DNA of 64,000 bases. Source: Metallumcola ferriviriculae. Lineage in GTDB: Bacteria > Bacillota > JADQBR01. The translations under genes and the position numbers were made by a program. The notes below the pieces were generated by a model. It was not told the origin of the DNA. It worked only from the letters and a program-made list of their open reading frames with translations, and searched no databases. The stretch spans positions 3,076,501 to 3,140,500 of the forward strand of contig NZ_CP121694.1 in the NCBI RefSeq assembly GCF_035573695.1, read 5' to 3'. Shown piece after piece: positions 22,885-34,365 of the stretch (its first letter is position 1; the number at the start of each line of letters is the position of its first letter).

Positions 22885-23148
22885 TCATTCGGCTTTGTTT
22901 AAGTATTCCTTGACCAATTCTTCCAGCAGTTCGTCCCGCTCTAATTTGCGAATCATATTGCGAGCATTTTTATGACTGGTAATGTATGCAGGGTCGCCGG
23001 ATAGAAGATAACCTACAATTTGATTAATCGGATTATATCCCTTTTCCTTTAACGCATCAAAGACACTGAAAAGTATATCCCGGGCGGCTATTTCCTGTTC
23101 CTTATCCACCTTAAACATCATTGTCTCTTCAAACTTATCCTTAGGCAC
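22885..23148 (-). CDS. ireB: IreB family regulatory phosphoprotein (YrzL, DUF965)
   Basis: An 87-residue protein matching the IreB family along its length: [76 protein letters not shown], shown here only as the run of conserved blocks ([16 protein letters not shown] and [16 protein letters not shown] being the most typical). In Enterococcus IreB is a substrate of the Ser/Thr kinase IreK and limits cephalosporin resistance; the threonines near the N-terminus (EETMMF) are the likely phosphorylation region. It heads the ireB-ruvX-yrzB operon, with 135 bases of leader before it. Confidence 0.88.
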   Translation of the reverse strand: MPKDKFEETMMFKVDKEQEIAARDILFSVFDALKEKGYNPINQIVGYLLSGDPAYITSHKNARNMIRKLERDELLEELVKEYLNKAE

Positions 23149-23292
23149 TGTCCCACCCCCTGCGTCATTACTATACCTATTGTATTCGCTGTCTATCTAT
23201 ATATTCCTCTAAACAATCCAAATAATACCTATCTCGCGAAAAACTTTTGTTTACCCGTGAACATGTGGTAAAATTATCCTGAGGTGTTGCCT

Positions 23293-26975
<3,683 letters not shown>

Positions 26976-27007
26976 TTATAAACTTTTTGACCGGGCGGCC
27001 AGGTTTT

Positions 27008-27262
27008 TTAAATAAATAAAACCCCGCCCATTCCAGGGACGAGGCATCTCGCGGTACCACCCTAGTTACCGGCATCTATGATACCGGTCACTCAATTCAA
27101 GCCCGTTTAACGCACGGCTTACGGGCAGTTTGGATTTTAGTTTCACTGCCGGCTCCGGGGCGGCTGTCAGTTACCGTTTTGGAAAGACTTTCAGCCAAGG
27201 TCTTTCTTTCTGGACCACAGTAAGTTGACTCTTCCCTTCACAGCCATATATGTAACAAAATT
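27008..27262 (-). ncRNA. T-box leader of alaS
   Basis: Minus-strand leader containing the invariant T-box AGGGTGGTACCGCG (27050-27063), a 5' region with GAAGGGAAGAGTC typical of the stem I base, and directly after the T-box a terminator stem CCTCGTCCC-TGGAAT-GGGCGGGG (27022-27044) with a T-rich tail. Uncharged tRNA-Ala should pair with the leader and the T-box to favour antitermination. I could not place the specifier codon with certainty. Confidence 0.92.
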
Positions 27263-27269
27263 TGCATTA

Positions 27270-27298
27270 ATTATACAAAAGAGCAGCATTTTTGTCAA
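27270..27298 (-). promoter_or_regulatory. Consensus sigma-A promoter of alaS
   Basis: TTGACA, 17 bases, TATAAT on the minus strand: a perfect match to the vegetative consensus, placed a few bases before the T-box leader. Confidence 0.92.
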
Positions 27299-27307
27299 TT
27301 CAAACAA

Positions 27308-28351
27308 TTACCCTGCCGCAGCATTCCAACGATTAAAGAAATAACTTAACAGGATTCTGGATACAGCCGTAACCGGCACCGCCAGGAGCATCCCAACTAT
27401 ACCAAATAATTCTCCACCCGCTAAAAGAACAAAAATTATCACCAATGGATGCAGTCCTAAACTATCCCCGAGAATTTTGGGGGAAATGATATTACTTTCT
27501 AACTGCTGTACTATTACCATCACGCCAACTGCATAAAATGCTTGATATTTAGATTGCAATAGAGCAAGGGCCACCGCGGGAACCGCACCAATAATCGGAC
27601 CGAAATAGGGAATAATATCTGCTATTCCAGCCACGATACCTAACAGCAAAGCAAATTTCATCCTAATTGAGGCTAATCCTAAGGCTGTCAGGGTTCCTAC
27701 GGTAAAGGCCACCAACAAATGCCCACGGATAAACTTGGTCAGCACCACATCTATTTCATGGAATAAAAAAGCCGCCTCCTCCCGCCACCCTGTGGGCAGC
27801 AAGCTAAAGGTATAGCGCCCCAATGTCTCCCAATCCTTTAGCATGTAAAAGGCCAATACCGGCGCAATTATCACACTCAACACCTGCGAAAACAAACCGA
27901 TAATACTATCCGCCACGGATTGAACTGCAGCAATCAGCATATCTTCCGCGTCGGCAAGTGTTTCGTCAGTGACCTGCTTGATACTCTCAGGAATGTTACT
28001 GCGGCTATAGTCACCACGCACTGACCTGAGATATTCCTGTACCTGTTGGGTATAATAAGGAATAGCATCAGCAAACCGGTTTAATTCACGGACGACTTTC
28101 GGTACACCGTAGAGAGCCAATATCACAACCACAGTGATTACAGCTGAGTATACAAGAATAATTGCTAACACTCGGGGTACCTTTAAATCCCCAAGTTTTT
28201 TTACCACCGGATTTAAAAGATATGCAATCACCAAAGCGATAATAAAAGGCGGCAGGATAGCTCGAATCAGATAAAGCATGTACCCTGCCACCGAAACCAC
28301 TATTAATATAGCAACGATAAACAATAATCTCTTGGAAATTCGCACCAGCAT
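27308..28351 (-). CDS. AI-2E family transporter (YrrI-like)
   Basis: A 347-residue membrane protein with about eight helices in the AI-2E/PerM pattern: paired N-terminal helices, a long amphipathic middle (about residues 75-150), and the conserved C-terminal block GIADIIPYFGPIIGAVPA, LESNIISPKILGDSLGLHPLVIIF, GIVGMLLAVPVTAV. The family includes proteins proposed to export autoinducer-2 and others shown to be Na+/H+ antiporters, so the substrate here is open. A yrrI-like gene next to alaS is conserved in Bacilli and Clostridia. The alaS promoter begins 10 bases downstream of its stop codon. Confidence 0.82.
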   Translation of the reverse strand: MLVRISKRLLFIVAILIVVSVAGYMLYLIRAILPPFIIALVIAYLLNPVVKKLGDLKVPRVLAIILVYSAVITVVVILALYGVPKVVRELNRFADAIPYYTQQVQEYLRSVRGDYSRSNIPESIKQVTDETLADAEDMLIAAVQSVADSIIGLFSQVLSVIIAPVLAFYMLKDWETLGRYTFSLLPTGWREEAAFLFHEIDVVLTKFIRGHLLVAFTVGTLTALGLASIRMKFALLLGIVAGIADIIPYFGPIIGAVPAVALALLQSKYQAFYAVGVMVIVQQLESNIISPKILGDSLGLHPLVIIFVLLAGGELFGIVGMLLAVPVTAVSRILLSYFFNRWNAAAG

Positions 28352-28389
28352 AGTTTACACCTGCTTACAATGATAAAGCCAGGTTAATC

Positions 28390-28581
28390 TCATTTTTTCC
28401 ATAATCCAGAAATGCCATCTGTTACTTCATCCATCAAGTCGTCGCCATCATCCTCCATGCGCCGCATCTTGCTGCGCATCCGGTTGCCCAGTGGTTTCCG
28501 GTCCGGACCCATAAACATATTAGTCATCATCCCAAGTATGCTTCCTGTGACCAATCCTTTAAAAAAGCCGCGTTTAAACAA
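28390..28581 (-). CDS. Small YtxH-like membrane protein
   Basis: About 63 residues from the TTG at 28581, which sits six bases after AGGGGGTG; a GTG at 28590 overlaps the site. The N-terminal half has a short hydrophobic glycine-rich segment (GFFKGLVTGSILGMMTNMFMG) followed by a basic stretch and an acidic C-terminal helix (RRMEDDGDDLMDEVTDGI). This layout resembles YtxH-type general stress proteins but the match is loose. It lies between AI-2E and a small zinc-ribbon gene, with short gaps. Confidence 0.6.
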   Translation of the reverse strand: MFKRGFFKGLVTGSILGMMTNMFMGPDRKPLGNRMRSKMRRMEDDGDDLMDEVTDGISGLWKK

Positions 28582-28593
28582 TGTACTCACCCC

Positions 28594-28755
28594 CTAATTA
28601 CTATATACAGGTGTTTCAGTACCCACTAATGACCCGTCTTCTTCCACCATAAATGTTTCATTTTTATCATTAAATTCTATGAAGCATTCCCAGCAATAAA
28701 ATTGGTTTACACCAACTTTACCGGTGTTCTTGCTGCCACATCCCGGGCATAACAT
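28594..28755 (-). CDS. Small zinc-ribbon protein (53 aa)
   Basis: Starts at the ATG at 28755 behind AAAGGGG. The product begins MLCPGCGSKNTGKVGVNQFY and continues CWECFIEF, so it carries two CxxC pairs (CPGC, CWEC) in zinc-ribbon spacing, then an acidic tail ending in TETPVYSN. The function is unknown; it may be a nucleic-acid- or protein-binding zinc ribbon. It lies 12 bases upstream of the YtxH-like gene and is separated from etfA by a terminator hairpin. Confidence 0.65.
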   Translation of the reverse strand: MLCPGCGSKNTGKVGVNQFYCWECFIEFNDKNETFMVEEDGSLVGTETPVYSN

Positions 28756-28812
28756 CGTAAAACCCCTTTCTAAAAAACTTTCTCCTCTATTATGACCTGA
28801 AAGGGGATAAAA

Positions 28813-28842
28813 AATGCGTGCCCCACAATTAAGGCACGCATT
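28813..28842. terminator. Terminator after etfA
   Basis: Minus strand AATGCGTGCC-TTAATTGTGG-GGCACGCATT followed by TTTTTATCC. T-rich sequence also flanks the other side. Confidence 0.82.
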
Positions 28843-28858
28843 AAATTTTTTTTTATTT

Positions 28859-29824
28859 TTATAAAACCTTTTTAAACTCCTCGGTAAGTACCGGTACAAC
28901 CTTAAACAAATCATTTACAATGCCGTAATCTGCCATATTAAAGATGTTTGCTTCTTCATCCTTGTTAATGGCGGCAATGTATTTTGAAGAACTCATGCCT
29001 GCTAGGTGCTGGATAGCACCGCTGATACCGCAGGCAATATAAAGTGTTGGTGATACGGTCTTTCCTGTCTGTCCCACCTGATACTGATGCTCACGCCATC
29101 CGGCGTCTACTGCTGCCCGGGATGCACCTACTGCTGCTCCGAGTACGTCTGCCATCTGTTCCAAAATATCAAAGTTCTCCGGTCCTTTCATGCCCCGACC
29201 GCCGCTGACGATGATGTCTGCCTCGGTCAGCAGTACTCTGCCGCCGCTTTGCTGCTTTACTTCTTTTACTTTGGCGCGGATGTCTGCTAGGTCCACATCT
29301 ACTGTTTCTATGTTGGCGCTTGTTTCAGCTGCTTCGCCGAGGTCTTGGACGTTGGGCCGGAAGGTTGCTACTACCGGTTTGGATAATACTTTGCTCTTAG
29401 TGAATGCTTTGCCGGCGTAAATGGGGCGGGTAAATACTAACTGGTCCGCTTCTACTTCTACGGCGGTTATGTCGCTGACCATGCCGGCTCCTGCTTTTTG
29501 GGCTACCCGCGGTGCTAGGTCTTTACCAAATGCGGTGTGCCCAAAAAATACTGCATCGGGTTCATTTTCTTCTATCAGCTCACTGATTACTTGACTGTAT
29601 CCCTCGCTTGAATAGGTGCCTAGCTCTTCGTCTTCTGCTACGTATACTTTTGCTGCTCCGTAGGCTGCCAGGCTATCTGCCAGTCCTTCTATTTCGTCAC
29701 CTATCAGTACTGCTTCTAATTCTGTTCCCAATTCTTCGGCTAATTCTTGTCCCTTACTCAACATTTCTAAGCTTACTTTCTTTAATTCGCCGTCACGCTG
29801 CTCGGCGATTACCCATATAGCCAT
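28859..29824 (-). CDS. etfA: Electron transfer flavoprotein alpha subunit
   Basis: A 321-residue ETF alpha: N-terminal domain with GHTAFGKDLAPRVAQKAGAGMVSDI and, from about residue 200, the FAD domain (IIVSGGRGMKGPENFDILEQM, GASRAAVDAGW, QVGQTGKTVSPTLYIACGISGAIQHLAGM, VNDLFKVVPVL). With EtfB it carries electrons from acyl-CoA dehydrogenases to a quinone reductase or takes part in bifurcation. It follows etfB with a 61-base gap. No ferredoxin-like extension is visible, so a classical ETF is more likely than a bifurcating large form, although Clostridial bifurcating ETFs can look alike. Confidence 0.93.
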   Translation of the reverse strand: MAIWVIAEQRDGELKKVSLEMLSKGQELAEELGTELEAVLIGDEIEGLADSLAAYGAAKVYVAEDEELGTYSSEGYSQVISELIEENEPDAVFFGHTAFGKDLAPRVAQKAGAGMVSDITAVEVEADQLVFTRPIYAGKAFTKSKVLSKPVVATFRPNVQDLGEAAETSANIETVDVDLADIRAKVKEVKQQSGGRVLLTEADIIVSGGRGMKGPENFDILEQMADVLGAAVGASRAAVDAGWREHQYQVGQTGKTVSPTLYIACGISGAIQHLAGMSSSKYIAAINKDEEANIFNMADYGIVNDLFKVVPVLTEEFKKVL

Positions 29825-29885
29825 GTTTCTCCCTCCACTTTTGTTTTGATTTGGTCTTCTGTTGCTTTTTTTATCTTTCTTTATC

Positions 29886-30638
29886 TTAGATTACTTTGGC
29901 TTCTTCTTTTAACAGCCGCACTAATTCTTTCCCGGCTTCTTCGGCTTCGCCTTCGATGATTTTCCCTGCTTCTTTCTTGGGCGGCAGGAATATTTCTAAT
30001 ATTTCTACTTGCTTTTCTACTTCGACTCCCAGCTCTTCGGGTGTTACCTGCTTTAGTTCTTTTTTCTTGGCCTGCATAATGCCTTTCAGGCTGGGGTAGC
30101 GGGGTTCGTTTAATCCTTTTTGACAGGTGACTACTGCGGGCAGTGGTGTTTCTACTATTTCACTGCCTCCTTCGATTTCTCGAGTACATTCGGCTTGACC
30201 GTCTTTTAGCTCTAATTTGGTTACTACGTTTACCTGGGGCAGGTCTAATTCCTGTGCCAGTCGGGTTGCTACCTGGCCTGAGCCGTCATCGATGGCTACA
30301 TGGCCGCCTAATATTAGGTCGTATTCCATCCCTGCCACTGCTTTGGCCAGTACTTTCGCTACGGCGTATTCGTCTCCCTGGGGGTTTTTCACCAGCATGG
30401 CTTTGTCTGCACCCATCGCTAATGCTTGACGCAGTGCTTCCTGGGCTTGGTCATCTCCTACGCTGATTACTGTTACTTCTCCTCCCTGGGCTTCCTTGAT
30501 CTTCAGGGCTTCTTCCACGGCAAATTCGTCGTAGGGATTGATGATATGCTTGATCCCCTGGGTTGCGATTTCACCGTCTTTTAGTTCGATCTTTGCTTCG
30601 GTGTCGAAGGTTTGCTTAAGACACACTATGATGTTCAT
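29886..30638 (-). CDS. etfB: Electron transfer flavoprotein beta subunit
   Basis: A 250-residue ETF beta: MNIIVCLKQTFDTEAKI start, the nucleotide-binding core (ALAMGADKAMLV, DLILGGHVAIDDGSGQVATRLAQELDLPQV) and the signature TCQKGLNEPRYPSLKGIMQAKKK (first 20 residues of this being most diagnostic). EtfB binds AMP or a second FAD and contacts the dehydrogenase. The start follows GGAGGTC. The 87 bases between it and fadR carry the FadR-type palindrome, so its expression is probably repressed by FadR when fatty acids are absent. Confidence 0.93.
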   Translation of the reverse strand: MNIIVCLKQTFDTEAKIELKDGEIATQGIKHIINPYDEFAVEEALKIKEAQGGEVTVISVGDDQAQEALRQALAMGADKAMLVKNPQGDEYAVAKVLAKAVAGMEYDLILGGHVAIDDGSGQVATRLAQELDLPQVNVVTKLELKDGQAECTREIEGGSEIVETPLPAVVTCQKGLNEPRYPSLKGIMQAKKKELKQVTPEELGVEVEKQVEILEIFLPPKKEAGKIIEGEAEEAGKELVRLLKEEAKVI

Positions 30639-30677
30639 TGTTTTGACCTCCTTTGGTTATTTAGTATTTTTAATATA

Positions 30678-30723
30678 TTTAAGTGCCTAGGTGAATGACA
30701 CATCATTCACCTAGGCACTTAAA
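30678..30723 (-). promoter_or_regulatory. FadR box within a 21-bp terminator-like hairpin
   Basis: A perfect 21-bp inverted repeat around CACA. Its core, TGAATGACACATCATTCA (30692-30709), fits the TGAATGA-N4-TCATTCA form of Bacillus FadR operators. It lies 3 bases after the fadR stop codon and just before etfB, so it may serve as both fadR terminator and etfBA operator. Confidence 0.75.
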
Positions 30724-30725
30724 AA

Positions 30726-31313
30726 CTATTTAGCAACAATCCCACTACTTAATATCTTCAGTACCGGTTCGACCAAGGATAGCAGTGAATATTCTTTTTG
30801 AGATAATACCCAGCACGTAACAACCTCGTCCATCGTACCGAAAATCATTTTTCTTGCTGTCTTGACATCTATCCAGTCATTAAATTGCCCTGTTAGTTTC
30901 CCGTTCTCCACTACTTTTTCTATTGCTTCAAAATATTTCTTTAACGGCTGTGAAATGCCCTGGCGAATTTGCGGATCAGATTGACGGAGTTCAATCTGGG
31001 TTACCACCGCCAAATCCGCGTCGGCAGCTAGATGTGAAAAATGCCGTCTGACCAGTGTATGCAGCTGTTCAACCGCATCCTCTTGGCTAGAAAGTTCTTG
31101 GGACACAGCAGCAATAAATCTACCCATTTTTTCCGTAAACAAGGAGATTAAAATATCCTCCTTATTTTCAAAATAAAGATAGATGGTCCCATCAGCCACA
31201 CCGGCCTCTTTAGCAATTTTAGTTACCTGCGCCCCATAATATCCGTGTCTGGCAAAGATTTTGACCGCTGCGTCAATGATGGCCTCATATTTCTCTCCCT
31301 TACGCTTAGGCAT
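30726..31313 (-). CDS. fadR: TetR-family fatty-acid degradation regulator FadR (YsiA)
   Basis: A 195-residue TetR regulator whose N-terminal HTH (IIDAAVKIFARHGYYGAQVTKI, AKEAGVADGTIYLYFENKEDIL) and C-terminal ligand domain (FSHLAADADLAVVTQIELRQ, ARKMIFGTMDEVVTCWVL) resemble B. subtilis FadR closely by memory of its sequence. FadR represses beta-oxidation genes and is released by long-chain acyl-CoA. Its neighbours here are two classic targets, lcfA and etfBA, and FadR-type palindromes stand upstream of both. It ends directly before a hairpin that contains a FadR box. Confidence 0.88.
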   Translation of the reverse strand: MPKRKGEKYEAIIDAAVKIFARHGYYGAQVTKIAKEAGVADGTIYLYFENKEDILISLFTEKMGRFIAAVSQELSSQEDAVEQLHTLVRRHFSHLAADADLAVVTQIELRQSDPQIRQGISQPLKKYFEAIEKVVENGKLTGQFNDWIDVKTARKMIFGTMDEVVTCWVLSQKEYSLLSLVEPVLKILSSGIVAK

Positions 31314-31438
31314 TCCTGCACCTCTTCCCTAAATGCTGCTCCTGGCTCTTTATGACCAATAATTTCTTGTATATCATATTACACCGCCTATTTACTGTCA
31401 AGAAATAGGAAATTATCCATAGTTCCTTTGTCTAGGCA

Positions 31439-32218
31439 TCAAGAAACGGGTTTACGCACACCCTGGAGTTTTCCTGAAAGGTATTTGTTAAGTATCCGTA
31501 TATATGTGCCCTTAACGCCCAATGATCTTGCCTCAAGCACTCCTGCGCTTTCCAATTTCCGTAATGCGTTGACTATTACCGACTGGGTGTAGCCGATTCG
31601 ATTTGCCACACGAGCAGCCACAAACACACCTTCACCATCTTGCAACTGATTAAGAATATACTGCACTGCCTCATTTTCAGAATGTGACAAACATTGAAAA
31701 GCATGTTCAACCGCAGCCTTTTTACGAATTTCTTCTTCAACCAAGTCTGATTGATTGTAAACTATTTCCATACCGATCACCGCTGCACTATACTCTCCCA
31801 ATATCATGTCTTCCTCATTTTGGGCAGTCGAATATTTAACCAACAACAAGGTTCCCAACCTCCTGACACCAGAAAGTACCGGGGCGATTACCAGAGATCG
31901 GTACGAGAGCGAACAGGTAGCCTGTGGTTGAAAAATACAATTATTATCTCGATATACTTTTACACAACTGCTCCTTTCCTGCATCAGCATGGCATTAAAA
32001 CTGGCAGGCAGCCTCCCCCAACTTGCACTGATACCTTCTTCACAGGAAAAGTCGCTGGCTGCCGCGCCAAGAATGGTCCCATGCTGGTCGGCGAGATAAC
32101 AATTGGCAGCGGTTACCTCAGAAATCACAGATACCATCCTTGAATAGTTAATACTGCCAAAACCTTTTTCCTGAAGCAGTGTATTCACCCGTCTTGTTTG
32201 AGTCAGTAAGTCATGCAT
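31439..32218 (-). CDS. codY: GTP-sensing pleiotropic repressor CodY
   Basis: A 259-residue CodY: N-terminal GAF domain that binds branched-chain amino acids (MHDLLTQTRRVNTLLQEKG; CYLADQHGTILG; YRSLVIAPVLSGVRRLGTLLL) and a C-terminal winged helix (VAARVANRIGYTQSVIVNAL, RKLESAGVLEARSLGVKGTY). It represses nutrient-uptake, amino-acid and developmental genes when GTP and branched-chain amino acids are high. Start ATG follows AGAGGTG. Its usual place is behind clpYQ (hslUV); here it sits 30 bases downstream of lcfA and upstream of fadR, a different neighbourhood. Confidence 0.92.
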   Translation of the reverse strand: MHDLLTQTRRVNTLLQEKGFGSINYSRMVSVISEVTAANCYLADQHGTILGAAASDFSCEEGISASWGRLPASFNAMLMQERSSCVKVYRDNNCIFQPQATCSLSYRSLVIAPVLSGVRRLGTLLLVKYSTAQNEEDMILGEYSAAVIGMEIVYNQSDLVEEEIRKKAAVEHAFQCLSHSENEAVQYILNQLQDGEGVFVAARVANRIGYTQSVIVNALRKLESAGVLEARSLGVKGTYIRILNKYLSGKLQGVRKPVS

Positions 32219-32247
32219 ACTTTCACCTCTTTAGGTCTTTAGGTCGG

Positions 32248-34092
32248 CTAACCGGAAACGGTCTTGCCGCCAGATACATTTTCCACGCCCGAACTGACGG
32301 AACCAATAACGTCCTGGGGACCGTACATACTATTAAGCAGATGACTATATTTTTTACTGATTACTTTTCGCTTAATCTTTAATGTCGGTGTCAATTCCCC
32401 CTCTTCCTGGGTAAGTTCCTGGGTTAATAGACGAAACTTTTTCACCTGCTCAAAATTGGGCAGGTCTTGCTGCAGCTTATCCAAATGCCGCTGTAATTTT
32501 TCAATTATTTGTTCATTCTCTACCAATTGTTCAGTGGAAGTATAATCAATGTTCCTTTTCTTCGCATATCGTTCTAAGTTCTCAAAATTAGGTACTATTA
32601 AGGCAGCGAGATATTTTCTTTGGTCGCCAAAGACCACTACCTGGCTGATATATTTATCTGACTTTAGCAGGCTTTCGATATTTTGTGGGGCAACATTCTT
32701 CCCACCGGAGGTTACAATAATATCTTTTTTTCGATCAGTAATTCTCAGCATTCCCTGCCGGTCTATCTCCCCGATATCACCGGTATAAAACCACCCGTTT
32801 TGAAAGCTTTCCGCAGTTTCTTCCGGCCGGCGGAAGTAACCACTGGAAACATTTGGTCCTTGGGCGAGTATCTCACCATCTTCGGCAATCTTAATGCTAA
32901 CACTGGGCAGCGGCGGCCCTACAGTACCAAACTTAAGTTGGCGGGAATTGTTAACTGAGAGCACCGGAGCTGTCTCAGTCAATCCATATCCCTCATAAAT
33001 GGTTATCCCCAAGGCATAAAAAAATTCTCCAATTTCCTTAGTGAGTGGTGCTCCCCCTGACACAAAGTAGCGCAGCTTACCACCAACCTGTTGCTGTATT
33101 TTTCCAAAAACCAGCGCCTCGGCTGCTTGATGCTTCAGCTTCAACAGCAGACTCTTTTGACTGTCGCTAAATTTATACCGTTGGCCAACTGCCAACGCCC
33201 AATCGAACAGTTTACGCTTTAACCATGACCCTTGGCTGACGGACTGTTTTACCGCTACGTACATTTTCTCATAAAGCCTCGGTACGCTGATGACCAGTTC
33301 CGGTCGCACCAGCTTTAGTTCTTCGGGAACTGTCTGGAAACTCTCAGCGTATGTAATGCGCACGCCGGCATATAACATCAAATAGTAACCAATGGTTCTT
33401 TCAAGCACATGACTTAATGGCAGAAATGACAGACAAGTATCAGTGGGCCTTATATCCATAATCTCGAAACAATCTTCTAAATTCGCAAGAAAGTTTCTAT
33501 GGGACAGCATTACTCCTTTTGGATCTCCGGTGGTACCAGATGTGTACACCAGTGACATCAAGTCATCTGGCTTTAAAGACTTAGTCCTTTTATCCAGCTC
33601 ATCGGACCTGGCGTGGTTTTCCTTACCCAATTCCAATAACTCATCAAATGTCATGATATCCTCATCGCTGCTGCCCTGCCAACCATTAATGACCATAATC
33701 TTTTTCAGACGGGGCATTTTATGTCTCATGGATATTACTTCCTGTAACTTCTCCTTACAACCCAAAATAATGATTTCCGCTTCGCAATGATTAAATATGT
33801 AGCTAATCTGCGTCCCCTTGTTAGTGTGATAAATTGGTACGTTGACGGCGCCTGCGGCAATAATCCCCAGGTCTGCCATGGCCCATTCAGGGCAATTGCC
33901 TGACATCAGACAGACTCGGTCCTTTGGCCTAACTCCCAAAGCGATTAATCCCAAGGCCGCATCAGTAACTTTATCCCCCAATTGCTTCCAACTGATGTCA
34001 CGATATACCCCATCCACTCTTTGAGATAAAGCCGCTTTATCCCCAAACCTTTCTACCCTTTCAAAAAACATATTGACAATGGTCTTACCCAT
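32248..34092 (-). CDS. lcfA: Long-chain fatty-acid-CoA ligase
   Basis: A 614-residue adenylate-forming enzyme. Motifs: ATP-binding P-loop SLVYTSGTTGDPKGVMLSH (about 173-191), GYGLTETAPVLSVNN, YTGDIGEIDRQGMLRITDRK and KDIIVTSGGKNVAPQNIE. It activates free fatty acids to acyl-CoA, which is the inducer for FadR. The C-terminus extends about 25 residues past the usual end (MYGPQDVIGSVSSGVENVSG), Ser/Gly-rich. It heads the lcfA-codY-fadR-etfB-etfA block. Upstream are a possible promoter and a FadR-like palindrome. The symbol follows the B. subtilis homologue; substrate chain length is inferred from the family. Confidence 0.88.
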   Translation of the reverse strand: MGKTIVNMFFERVERFGDKAALSQRVDGVYRDISWKQLGDKVTDAALGLIALGVRPKDRVCLMSGNCPEWAMADLGIIAAGAVNVPIYHTNKGTQISYIFNHCEAEIIILGCKEKLQEVISMRHKMPRLKKIMVINGWQGSSDEDIMTFDELLELGKENHARSDELDKRTKSLKPDDLMSLVYTSGTTGDPKGVMLSHRNFLANLEDCFEIMDIRPTDTCLSFLPLSHVLERTIGYYLMLYAGVRITYAESFQTVPEELKLVRPELVISVPRLYEKMYVAVKQSVSQGSWLKRKLFDWALAVGQRYKFSDSQKSLLLKLKHQAAEALVFGKIQQQVGGKLRYFVSGGAPLTKEIGEFFYALGITIYEGYGLTETAPVLSVNNSRQLKFGTVGPPLPSVSIKIAEDGEILAQGPNVSSGYFRRPEETAESFQNGWFYTGDIGEIDRQGMLRITDRKKDIIVTSGGKNVAPQNIESLLKSDKYISQVVVFGDQRKYLAALIVPNFENLERYAKKRNIDYTSTEQLVENEQIIEKLQRHLDKLQQDLPNFEQVKKFRLLTQELTQEEGELTPTLKIKRKVISKKYSHLLNSMYGPQDVIGSVSSGVENVSGGKTVSG

Positions 34093-34162
34093 TCATAAGA
34101 ACCCCCCACCCGCTAATTTCTCGCTCTTCGAAATATTCTCTTAATTAAGGCCAAGCAGTGAC

Positions 34163-34176
34163 TGAATGTTCATTCA
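34163..34176 (-). promoter_or_regulatory. FadR-like operator upstream of lcfA
   Basis: TGAATGTTCATTCA, a perfect 14-bp palindrome with the same half-site (TGAATG/CATTCA) as the etfB box but a shorter spacer. It lies about 3-16 bases downstream of the predicted start of transcription. Confidence 0.65.
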
Positions 34177-34185
34177 CTTACCTAA

Positions 34186-34214
34186 AAAATAATATAAATT
34201 GCCCTGAAAGTCAA
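34186..34214 (-). promoter_or_regulatory. Possible lcfA promoter
   Basis: TTGACT, 17 bases, TATTTT on the minus strand. The -10 is only partly consensus. The palindrome follows at the expected position of a repressor site. Confidence 0.4.
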
Positions 34215-34323
34215 GTATTTTTTGAAAATTCGCATATGGATAAACTTGTGCTTTCTGGCATTAGCTTGAGAAACTTAACTCCTTTTTGATGGACGTTACA
34301 ACCAAATACTTTTTCCTAAACAT

Positions 34324-34354
34324 AAAAAAAGACAACTCCCACTTTCGAGAGCTG
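34324..34354 (-). terminator. Terminator after mnmA
   Basis: Minus strand CAGCTCTC-GAAAGT-GGGAGTTG (two wobble pairs) followed by TCTTTTTTTATG, just past the mnmA stop. Confidence 0.72.
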
Positions 34355-34365
34355 CTAATTTTTTG

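Noticed and set aside
31395-31425. Another copy of the hairpin repeat (ATAGGAAATTATCCA) upstream of fadR
   Set aside because: Only about 15 bases match and the second arm is absent, so it may be chance or a decayed remnant; not listed as a copy.
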